Made by a program: the position numbers and the translations under genes. DNA of 64,000 nucleotides, taken from positions 83,607 through 147,606 of the forward strand of contig JADLZK010001321.1 of NCBI GenBank assembly GCA_015847255.1, in the 5' to 3' direction. Shown here one piece after another: positions 34,556 to 43,850 of this stretch. The notes under the pieces were generated by a model. The model saw only the letters and a program-made list of their open reading frames with translations. It did not search any database and was not told the origin of the DNA. Numbering within the stretch: the stretch's first letter is position 1; each line of letters opens with the position of its first letter. The DNA comes from Hyparrhenia diplandra. Its lineage: Eukaryota > Streptophyta > Magnoliopsida > Poales > Poaceae.

Positions 34556-35952
34556 TGTTGGTATTTGTTAACCTACAGGAATATTATGATGGATAATCCG
34601 CAAGCGAACGGATACCGGTGAGCACTTCACCCGGGAATAGGGCTTTAAATATCGAATCCACAGGGAGAAGGTGAGAAAGCATGTCGAGGTGTATAGCTAA
34701 ATCGAGTGGCTATATAACTAGATTAAAAAGAGAGGTAAGGAGTTCCATTAGGAAGGTCTTGTTCTCACTTCAAGTAAATCATTTGCACATTGTTCTTAAG
34801 AGGGGTTGTCATGAAGAAACTCTTAATAAAGGGAATCTACGCTAACAACGCAGGGGCTCCTACGATTTCTATAAGCGGGCGGGGCATACGAAGGACTCAA
34901 TGGCATTTGTCACCACCACGATCGCCTTTAACGGTTGGTGTTTCACCCCGGCCTATAGAAGGTATTCGTAATAAGCTAGTCAATCTAAGCACCACGCTTA
35001 CATTAATCTAACAACTTTAACTCAAGAGCAACCAAGAATCAAAGTAATCTTATCAAAGAAATACGAACCTTAAGAACAATAGAGACAATACCACTTACTC
35101 GAATGGAAGTCGAACAATCCACAAGATCTCGAGTTGCGCTCCAATGGCACCAACGGCGAGGAGGAAGAAGAAGATGGAGGCGCCGGCGGCTCAGGGCCTT
35201 CCTTCAACTCCGCCTCAACCGCGCTCTAATTCTCTCAACTTGAAGCTCTACTCTCAACTCTAATCTAAGGCTTCTAGTTCTACATCTTGTCTAATCTTCT
35301 ACTTCTAGTTCTTGAACTAGAGCTAAGGGCCGTCGACTAGAGCTGGATCTCGATCGATATGATGATGAGTTGATCTCGAGATTCATTGAAGCCGAGGGGC
35401 CGGGGGGGTCTATATATATGGGTCTTCTTATGTCTCTTCAAACCCCAGCAAGCAATGTGGTACTAATCTTCATGGGCCTTGACAATGAACGATGACCATT
35501 GGATCAAACCGACATTATACGACCGGGTTTAGGATTTGCGTCTTAGAGGCGGTGGAGGAAGCTTAGGAGACGAGGGGGCAACTTGGCGGTAAGCGGGCCG
35601 ATCGGCCCCATTATTGGCCGATCGGCCCGAGGTGGGCTCCACTCACGGCCCCGCGATGCGTCGCGCTTCTCGGAGTCTTCTAGATGATGTTTTTTCTTCG
35701 GTGTTAAGTTTCGTTCACGTCGGGTGTAATCCGGAGCCTTCTAGACTTGTTTCGAGTTGGATTGCGTTACGTTCGTCCGTCGTATGACACGTCATTTCTG
35801 CTGTTTTTTTTATTTATGTCCCCGCAAATCATAACTTTACCAAAACTCATAGAAATCATTAGTAGAAACCCCTAATAAGGTTATCTAATTATATTTTAGT
35901 CCTTTTCCATGAATTGTTGATGCATAAAAATATGAGTTAGTGAGCGTCAACA
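34556..35952 (-). mobile_element. LTR of element B (5' LTR in element orientation)
   Basis: 1397 bp, beside the tRNA-Asp PBS at 34531-34547. It carries the same palindrome pair (35595-35608 and 35616-35627) and TATA box (near 35410-35423) as its sister LTR. Compared with that copy, indels cluster in words such as CGGCGAGG/CCCGGAGG and TTTCTGCTG/TTTCGGGC. Confidence 0.9.
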
Positions 35953-36936
35953 GTCCCCCCACGATCTACCACACGACCCGGCATATAGGGAGCAAACGCG
36001 AGGCAAATAAGATCTAATCACCATGATTACATCCTCTCTACCACTCACCCATGATATCAATAGATGAGCGCTATATGAATCCATGCATAAACATACTTGA
36101 TAATTCAACTATGCTAAACATGTAATCAAAGTAAACACTAGAACAAATAATCTCGAATATAAACATGATCAAGATATTCATATTAAGAACGTGTGCGGAA
36201 CTTGAAGACTACTTACAATGAAGAACTTACAAGAACGAGGCGATCTTGAGCCGACCTCCGACGGTCGGGAGCGGATTTCTCCCTTCCTACTAGATCTAAT
36301 CTTGATTGCTACTTCTTCCTAAAGCGGTGTTTCTAGAGCGTGGGATTGATGACTTGAATCTTGAATTTGTTGATGACTTGAGAACTTGATGATCTGAAAA
36401 AGGGGGGCGGGGTCTCCTTATATAGTCGGGAGGAGGTGCTAGGTGTTGGACTTAGATACAACTCGTACTCCACCTGTTGCCCTCGGATCAAACCGACATT
36501 AAATGAGCGGATTAGATTGCGTCTTAGAGGCGGTTGGAGAAGCTTACGGAAGTAGGGCTGACGTGGCGGAGGAGGGAGGCCGGGCCTGTTTGTTATTTAG
36601 GCCTAGGCCGGCCAGGTGGGGGCCCACGGGTCCCGCGGCGCGTCGTGGCTTCCCGAACCTTCGGACTCCTATTTCTTGGGTGTTAAGTCTTGATCACGTC
36701 GGGATTAGTCCGGAGCCTTCTAGAGTCTTTCTCGGAGTTGGATTGCATTACGTCGCGTGTAGTCGTGCGGCTCGCGACGACCTCGCTGCTTTTTCTGTTT
36801 AGTCCCTGCAATTCACAACTTTACCAAAACTGGTGGAAATATGTTAGTGACACCCTATTCTAGGTTGTTATTATGATTTATACCCCTTTCTCATGTTTAT
36901 TTGATTAATAAATTTATATGATAACAAGTGTCAACA

Positions 36937-38658
36937 AACTCCCCCAAGCTTACCCTTTGCTAGTCCCTAGCAAAGCTATACTATAGCGAGGATCGGGAGT
37001 TGCTACTACGCTTTCATATCTCGGAAGCACCTTGTGTTTATCGAAATAAATTCTCCTCTTAACGCATTGCTCTCTCATACCTATTTACCATGGGGCGTAG
37101 CCTTTTCACGAATCATAAGCAATTAAAAGACGAACAATCAAGTTAAGTACTATGTCTCAAGCTCTTTGATCAACTATCATCCTGGGGTTTTGCAATATTT
37201 TTCAAAAGAAACTCAGAGATCCTATGTATGACCCTCTTAAGTAGATGGTGGTAGCGGAGTTTCACATGTGGTAGGACATACATAGTGGGATGGTAGTAAA
37301 TAGCCCTTTTTCTAGTATTTTTTCTTCTCAAGCATCTTGGACTATATCTCTCTTTCTAAAAATTGCTAAAACCTGGGCTATCCATTCTTGGAGAGGTGGG
37401 CCTTGCCCCGGACTTGTGTCCATTTTTCTCTCCCTCGGACACGTGTCCATTATTCATCTCTAAATATATTTTTATTATTAGGGAGGTAGGCCCTTCTCGC
37501 CTAGTATGACTGCATCTGTTACTCTCCCTCTCTCGTCTCACTTTTCTCTAGATATTTATTTTTCTTCTCTTTTTTTTTTTTCTTCAAATGTAGCCCAGCC
37601 TCTTGGCATGAAAACATCGAGAGAGAGACATATCCAAAAATTTGCAAGAGTTTATTTTTGTAATTATGGCTAGTAGATGATGGAATACGGGGATGCGTAC
37701 TTCGGGTTAGAAGCGGCGTATTTAGTGGAGTGGACTGATCTTGATGTGGAAGATAAACTCTTAAGGGTCATGACTAAGGAACTCATCATGTAATGTTTTA
37801 TAATTTTGAAAGATAAAAACCGGGAATCAAGTATTTCTAGGAATATGATAAACATGAGCTCAACTTTTCATGTATCTTTATCCCTCAATGCTAAGACTCA
37901 GATTAAGCATGTGCTTCCCACAGTGTTGGGTTTAGAGAAAATTAAGCATTAAAGCTTTGGGAGAATCTAAGTCCAAAGTGTAAGTACTTTTTTTAAGAGG
38001 AATTATGGCGGAGCAACTATTCATCATTTCCTTAGCATATATCATCCGGATCATAAAAAAAACAATCTAGCAAAGATCTAGCATTTATTTGACTCTTTAA
38101 CACTAAGACTTTTATTTAAGACTTATTAACTTTTAAGCAAATATATAACTAGCTAGTATTTAAGACATAAGATAGTGATACTTATCGTGGTAAGCGGGGG
38201 TGCTCTCCCCCAAGCTTGATCTTGAAGTAGTCCTTTGTTCATCCTTGGAGCTTGCTCCTCTTTGAAGTCTCCTTTAATATTCTCCCTGTTAATATTAATT
38301 TCGCACGCACCCGAAGGAACAAATTCTAGGATGTTATTGTGAGCCTTCATGTGCTCACGTCTTTTGGATTTTTTTATATATATATACAATAGGGATGCTA
38401 ATGCAAAAACTTATGAGTGCAATATTTTTGTATTTCTTTATTTTTTTTATGCCGCCACAAAGCAAGGAGTGCTTGCATGGGGCTTTAGGAGACTTTGATG
38501 CAAATGCAGCAAACATATTTTTTTGCGATTTTCTCATGCAGGTTTAAAAGAGTGAGTATGCTAAAGGAAATATGCTAATTGAAATGTCTTTGTGCGAGAA
38601 AATTAAATATGCGAGATAAATTTCGAAAGTTACCTCTCTCATGAGAGTTTTAGAGTAC
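36937..38658 (-). other. 3' noncoding module of element C
   Basis: The module lies between the protease ORF and the PPT (36938-36952). It contains palindromes GGACTTGTGTCC (37410-37421) and GGACACGTGTCC (37437-37448), and a second PPT copy, TCCCCCAAGCTT, at 38206-38217. It also holds the + strand repeat TGAGCCTTCATGTGCTCACG (near 38340) shared with element B. No gene is seen; the small open frames are on the + strand or AT-rich. Confidence 0.6.
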
Positions 38659-39466
38659 TTACTCCCATGGCGTGGTGTTGTCTATGGGCCCTCGTGTAAA
38701 TGTTGTACCTGGTAAGGGTCCTTCAAGGATCTCAACGGTGGCGAGACGAAGTAGCCGAGGAAGTCGATTGTTCGCTTGGTGATGCCGGCGCTGGCGGGTC
38801 TCGAAGGTGTACTCTTGTTGCTCTTCTTGGTGGGCGAACTTCTTTCTTCTTCCAACCTTGCTTCTTTGGTGGAGACCTCTCGGGTGTAGCGGTGCAAGGT
38901 AGTTCAAGATGGGTAGGAGCTGTGTGTACTTTTCCTTGATGTCCTTCTCTATCCTCTTGATGTCCTCCATCTTCGAGTCCAGCTTCTGTTGTAGTCTAAG
39001 GAGACGCTTCTGGCCCTTGGTCTTTCTTGGGGGCTGTTCATTGTTAGTGTAAGTATTGAAGAAACAGCGTATCTTTTTACCTTGAAGCTGGAAGTGGATC
39101 TCGCCCGTCCTGATGTAGATGATAGCTCTTGTAGTGTTCAGGAACGGTCTTCCAAGTACTATGGGAGGATCTTGTTCTTCTTCTCCCATGTCCATGACTA
39201 GAAAGTCAGTGAGGACATAGCAGTCTTTCCGGAAATCGGTGTGATTGATCCGCCATCTGCAGCATTACATAGGTGGAGCACAAAGGCAGATTACCATATA
39301 TCAATTGATACGTTACCTTTGACATTAAATTGATGCCCGATCCCGTGTCGCAGACAACTTGCTGGAAGTTCCATTGATTGATGGAGCAGTGGATTGATGG
39401 AACTCCAGGGTCGTCTAGCTTCTCTAGTTGTGGTGGAATGCGCCGAGTCTTCATGCTCATTTGCAA
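38659..39466 (-). pseudogene. element C second aspartic protease domain
   Basis: Two overlapping open frames. The first (39206-39466) has VPSIHCSINQWNFQQVVCDT, GSGINLMSKV (canonical Asp-Thr-Gly), and MLQMADQSHRFPERL. The second (38659-39195) has MDMGEEEQDPPIVLGRPFLN, TTRAIIYIRTGEIHFQL, a coiled KTKGQKRLLRLQQKL stretch and a basic C-terminus. Together they form a complete protease order (active site, ADQS, LGRPFL) behind the first one. The second domain resembles the protease of element A. A frameshift at about 39210 separates the halves. Its tail is homologous to the coding remnant of element B. Confidence 0.78.
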
Positions 39467-40577
39467 CTTGATTGATCATCAAGACTCGTTCCACGTGTGG
39501 TTGAGGTTGACGGTTCTTCTTGTTCTTGCTTCTTCTTCTTGTCCTCTCCTCGACAGCTGGTGCGTGTACTTCAGGATATGGTAGTGGCACAGGTGGAACA
39601 GGGGGAGCTAGGGTCTTGTGTTTGCAGTTAAATCTTTCCCTCTGTTTGTTGACGGTGAAGACGATCTTCGCGGTGTCGGCGTAGATGATGGCCTTGGTGG
39701 TGGCAAGGAAAGGGCGTCCCAGAATAATCGGGGCGTTCTTACCTTTGCCCGTATCCAGGACCACGAAGTCGGTAGCCACATAGAGATTACCGATGTTCAG
39801 ACAAACGTCTTCCAAGATGCCCTCGGGGTAGCATAGCGACTGATCTGCAAGTTGTAGGCACATGGTTGTGTATAATAAATTTGAACCTGGCTCAAGGCTT
39901 ACCTTAGGCATAATGTTGACACTTGAGCCAAAGTCGCAGAGCGCGTCGTAGGTGCGGGCGCCGATCTTAATGGTGATGACTGGTCTCCCTGGATCTCCTT
40001 TCTTGGCGGGCATGCCCCAGTCAGTCCACTTAGGTCCTTCTTGTGCACCCTTGGTCTGAATACCTGCATAGTAGACATCGACAAGATTTGCAGATTCTAA
40101 TTCTTCCGGCTGGCCCGGAATCTTACCTGGGTTAGGCATAGGAGTAGATAAAGCCAGCTGAGATAACTGAGATTCTATCATTTTATTGAAGCTATGCTGG
40201 TTCTTTATTGCAGAAGAAAAGCTTTCCATTTTAGCACTAATAGTTTCTAGCATTTTATCATTGGAAGCTAACTTCTTAGACAGATTATCCATGAGTCTAC
40301 CTTGGTTTTGTACTAACTCTCTTAAAGGTGGGAAATTATTGAAAGAGTTATTACCTTGATAGTTACCTGAGTAGTTACCGGGTAGTTGGGTCTCTGTTGA
40401 TTCGATCCTTGATTCGGGGGACGATCTTGGTTGTTGTTGTTGTTGATGTAGTTCCCGTCCTCTTCCATTTCGGGACATTGGTTCCGCTCGAGTGTCGAGG
40501 TTGCCGCATTCTTCACACGTCATCGCGGGAATCGAAGAGTTGCATGACTTCCTTCTTCTCGGGAGCTTTGTCTTCAA
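39291..40577 (-). CDS. element C Gag C-terminus and first aspartic protease
   Basis: A 428-codon open frame, the longest in the window. Residues 20-24 (CEECG) are what is left of the zinc knuckle; the rest of CCHC is not readable. Residues 92-123 are heptad-like (LVQNQGRLMDNLSKKLASND). The protease occupies about residues 198-312: CDFGSSVNIMPKV (Asp at 215), LQLADQSLCYPEGILEDV (243-258), DFVVLDTGKGKNAPIILGRP and FLATTKAIIYADTAKIVF. DFGSS replaces the family's usual DLGAS. Then come Pro-rich and Arg/Lys-rich tails. The last ~40 residues overlap, in another frame, the start of a second protease reading, so the true product probably continued into it. Confidence 0.82.
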   Translation of the reverse strand: MKTKLPRRRKSCNSSIPAMTCEECGNLDTRAEPMSRNGRGRELHQQQQQPRSSPESRIESTETQLPGNYSGNYQGNNSFNNFPPLRELVQNQGRLMDNLSKKLASNDKMLETISAKMESFSSAIKNQHSFNKMIESQLSQLALSTPMPNPGKIPGQPEELESANLVDVYYAGIQTKGAQEGPKWTDWGMPAKKGDPGRPVITIKIGARTYDALCDFGSSVNIMPKVSLEPGSNLLYTTMCLQLADQSLCYPEGILEDVCLNIGNLYVATDFVVLDTGKGKNAPIILGRPFLATTKAIIYADTAKIVFTVNKQRERFNCKHKTLAPPVPPVPLPYPEVHAPAVEERTRRRSKNKKNRQPQPHVERVLMINQVANEHEDSAHSTTTREARRPWSSINPLLHQSMELPASCLRHGIGHQFNVKGNVSIDIW

Positions 40578-41448
40578 GCTTCTTCATAATTAAGTCTATT
40601 TTGGCGGGCGGCATGTCTACCTCTTTCGGCCTGGTGCATTCCCTCTCTTTCTTTGGGGGGTTGACGGTCCTCATTCCACGCTTGGTTTGACGCCATCTTC
40701 TCCACAAGGTCGGTGAGCTTGATTCGGTGTAAGGGGACGGGAAAGCACCTCCAAAGAAGAAAGCGTCCATGGTCTCACGGGTGTTGTTAGTAAGCCCGTG
40801 GTAGAAGGTGGGTCTGCATGAGTAGCAGTTCTCCATTCCATGGTGTGGGCATTCAGCGATGTAGTCTTGGAAGCGCTCCCACGCCCCTGAACGGGATTCT
40901 GGTCGTGTTGCTTCGCTGGAAACTTGAGATTTTCCCGTAAGGCGTTGGTTTTGCCTATAGGGAAGAACTTTTGAAGGAAGGAGGTAGAGCAAAGTGTCCA
41001 AGTAGTGAGTTTGTCTTTGTTGGCGTAGAACCATCGCCGCTCGTCCCAAGAGTGAGAATGGGAACAGACGAAGTAGGATTGCATCATTTGAGACATCTTT
41101 GATGGTGAAGGTGCCACAGAATCTCTAGGAAGTGTTGTAAGTGAGCATTGGCATCTTCTTGGGCTTTTCCACAATTGGCTAGCTTGTACCATGTTGATCA
41201 GTCTTGAGGCTTGAGCTCAAAAGCTTTGTCTCCCCATCGATCGCCGGCCGGTGCGGATGTTGGCCGTAGTCGGTGCAGTACTCGCGGAGGGTCTTGTTCG
41301 CCATTACTTCGAACACGGGTGTTAAGCTTCGCACAGTGGAGGAGTCTTCCAAGGCAGCGATCTTGGGTCGAGACTTCAACTTGGATCTTGCCTGCTTCAA
41401 GAGTTTTTCTGGATCGGAAACGAAGTTTTCGGGAAGATTCCTATTCAT
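40513..41448 (-). pseudogene. element C Gag, frameshifted
   Basis: MNRNLPENFVSDPEKLLKQA (41448) starts the reading. Gag core words follow in changing frames: LREYC near 41290, RRWFYANKDKLTTWTLCSTS and FLQKFFPIGKTNALREN near 40950-41040, then ERFQDYIAECPHHGMENCY near 40850 and TFYHGLTN with FFFGGAFPS near 40750-40800. The layout equals element A's Gag. Frames shift near 41190, 40930 and 40670. It would form the particle that packages the element's RNA. Confidence 0.78.
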
Positions 41449-41619
41449 ACATTACCCTGAAATAGATAGAAAGAATAATAACGAGGGTAAACCTGTTTAA
41501 GCAATTAATGATAAATTTAATACTTTACAATGCGTGAGAGAGATGCATGCATTTATTCCTATATTTATATTTTCTTGGGCTAAAGACTTTCTTTCCCCGG
41601 CAACGGCGCCAAAAATGCT

Positions 41620-43357
41620 TGTTGGTATTTCTAACGTCACTAACTAGAAACAGATATAAACCTATCACTAGCAATGGCGTCAAAAATAAATATCAGATGT
41701 TGCTTCAGATAAAACTAAAAGAAAATAATTCATTGCAGTTCATAGCATATCTGAAAAGGTTGTCATCCCTATAGTTAAACTACTAATATGCAAGGAATAA
41801 AATATTCGTCCTATGCCTTGATAAACTTCTCAATAAGTGAATAAATAAATAAACTGGGTATCCGCAAGCGCACAGATATGAATATACCATTGTAGCATTT
41901 TAACCAGGAGTAAGAACCAGGTATTGAATTTATATTCTACCACAGGGAAAGAAGTCTATTATCAAGAATTAACTATGCATGTGTGTATCATGTCTCGTAT
42001 GCAAAGCTTAAGTATTAAATCTATCAATTACATAAACAGGGATCAAAGTTCACAATAAAGATAAAAGTTCGATAAATAGATTCAACCAAGTCATATCCGG
42101 TGTGCAAGTAGAAAGTGTCAAACAAATTGGACGATAGCAATTCATAGGCTAGCTAGCATTAGAAACTCCAATATGTAACTCTAAACTATAAGTTAGGATC
42201 TACTTGATTAGTGCAATACATCTAACAATCATCGAAGAAGAAATAATTAAATCCACACATGAGGACAGAATCCATGAAGACTAAGGCGAAACTTAGAACA
42301 ACCCGAATAATATCATCCGCTAGGCCTACATACGGGGATGGATTGCAAAGGACTCAATGGTGTCTTTGTCACCACCACGATCTACCACACGACCGGCATA
42401 TAGGGAGCAAACGCAGGCAAATAAGATCTAATCACCATGATTACATCCTCTCTACCACTCACCCATGATATCAATAGATGAGCGCTATACGAATCCATGC
42501 ATAAACATAACAAGATAATTCAACTATGCTAAACATGTAATCAAAGTAAACACTAGAACAAATAATCTCGAATATAAACATGATCAAGATATTCATATTA
42601 AGAACGTGTTCGGAACTTGAAGACTACTTACAATGAAGAACTTACAAGAACGTGGTTCGATCTTGAGCTCGCCTCCGACGGTCGGGGAGCGGATTTCTCC
42701 CTTCCTACTAGATCTAATCTTGATTGCTACTCTTCCTAAAGCGGTGTTTCGGAGCGTGGGATTGATGACTTCAATCTTGAAGCAATCGTTGATGACTTGA
42801 GAACTTGATGATCCGAAAAGGGGGGGTCAGGGGTCTCCTTATATAGTCGGGAGGAGGTGCCAGGTGTTGGACTTAGATACAACTCGTACTCCACCGTCGC
42901 CCTCGGATCAAACCGACATTAAACGAGCGGATTAGATTGCGTCTTAGAGGCGGTTGGAGAAGCTTCTGGAAGTAGGGCTGACGTGGCAGAGGGGGGAGGC
43001 CGGCCGGCCTGTTATTTAGGCCGGCCGGCCTAGAGTGGGGCCCACTCTGGGTCCCGCGGCGCGTCGTGGCTTCTCGAACCTTCTGGACTCCTATTTCTTG
43101 GGTGTTAAGTCTTGATCACGTCGGGATTAGTCCGGAGCCTTCTAGAGTCTTTCTCGGAGTTGGATTGCATTACGTCAGCGTAGTCGTCACGGCTCGCGAC
43201 CCCCGGCTGCTTTCCCTGTTTAGTCCCCGCAATTCACAACTTTACCAAAACTGGTGGAAATATGTTAGTGACACCCTATTCTAGGTTGTTATTATGATTT
43301 ATACCCCTTTCTCATGTTTATTTGATTAATAAATTTATATGATAACAAGTGTCAACA
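41620..43357 (-). mobile_element. LTR of element C (5' LTR in element orientation)
   Basis: This LTR is TGTTGGTATT...GTGTCAACA on the + strand, 1738 bp. In element direction it begins at 43357. Paired palindromes AGGCCGGCCGGCCT (42997-43010) and TAGGCCGGCCGGCCTA (43017-43032) are separated by GTTATT. The TATA box (CCTTATATAGTCGG on the + strand, near 42838-42850) lies about 150 bp further in element direction. The sister copy (27012-27762 plus 35953-36936) is colinear with it. Confidence 0.9.
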
Positions 43358-43362
43358 GCGGC

Positions 43363-43850
43363 GTCGTGGTTTCTTATGGCCCTTTTGGTGCCTTAAGTGC
43401 TTGGGGGCAAGACTTTAACAAAAAAGAGTAATTTGCCACTATGGAGTTTCTATTTACTAACTGGGTTACAAAATTTCTCAGAACATTGGTGCTGTCCTTA
43501 TTTCACCAAATGATGGTGTTTTGAGATTTTTAGCCGGTTGGTGTATTTAGCCTCAATTAACAAGCCGAATATGAATTTTTTCTATTCAGGCTAAATTTGG
43601 GGATCCATGGTTGTAGAATCATGCAAAGGCATTTAGTGACTCATTACTAGAGGTGCAGCAAGTATTTACATTAAAATGAGTGACTATATATTTTTCTACT
43701 ATACGTCTAGAAGGTCATCTTAATTTTATAACATCTGATTTATCTAGATATGAATTCAGGATTAGCACTCTGAAATAATAAACATCAGGCCATGGTTTCC
43801 AAAAGACATTTTCATGAAAAAGGGCCGATGTTTAGTAATGCGGAGTGCAC
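43363..43850. other. sequence downstream of element C, unassigned
   Basis: The first about 20 bp (GTCGTGGTTTCTTATGGC) may be the broken continuation of VHA-c exon 2. After that I recognise nothing. The sequence is AT-rich and shows no splice-bounded exon of subunit c. Confidence 0.4.

Larger units (their letters stand above)
27763..35952 (-). mobile_element. element B, Ty3-type retrotransposon nested in the LTR of element C
   Basis: LTRs lie at 27763-29158 (1396 bp) and 34556-35952 (1397 bp), both TGTTGGTATTTGTTAACC...GCGTCAACA. The minus-strand PBS at 34531-34547 is a perfect tRNA-Asp type. The polypurine tract (CTCCCCCACACTTA on the + strand) is at 29161-29174. The uninterrupted copy of LTR C (TGTCTTTGTCACCACCACGA at 42360) shows the target. 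The left junction reads GTGTCCTT and the right GTCCCCCCACGATC, so the duplication is not clean. The two LTRs differ by small indels in CG/CHG words and are otherwise alike, so insertion was recent. Confidence 0.9.
27012..43357 (-). mobile_element. element C, non-autonomous Ty3-type retrotransposon
   Basis: The left LTR is in two pieces (27012-27762 and 35953-36936, together 1735 bp) and the right LTR is 41620-43357 (1738 bp). GCGGC flanks both sides (27007-27011 and 43358-43362) as a 5-bp target duplication. The minus-strand PBS at 41595-41611 is the perfect tRNA-Asp type (CCCCGGCAACGGCGCCA on the + strand). The polypurine tract is at 36938-36952. The internal region codes for gag and two proteases only. 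The first LTR base reads C instead of T at 27012. Confidence 0.9.
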
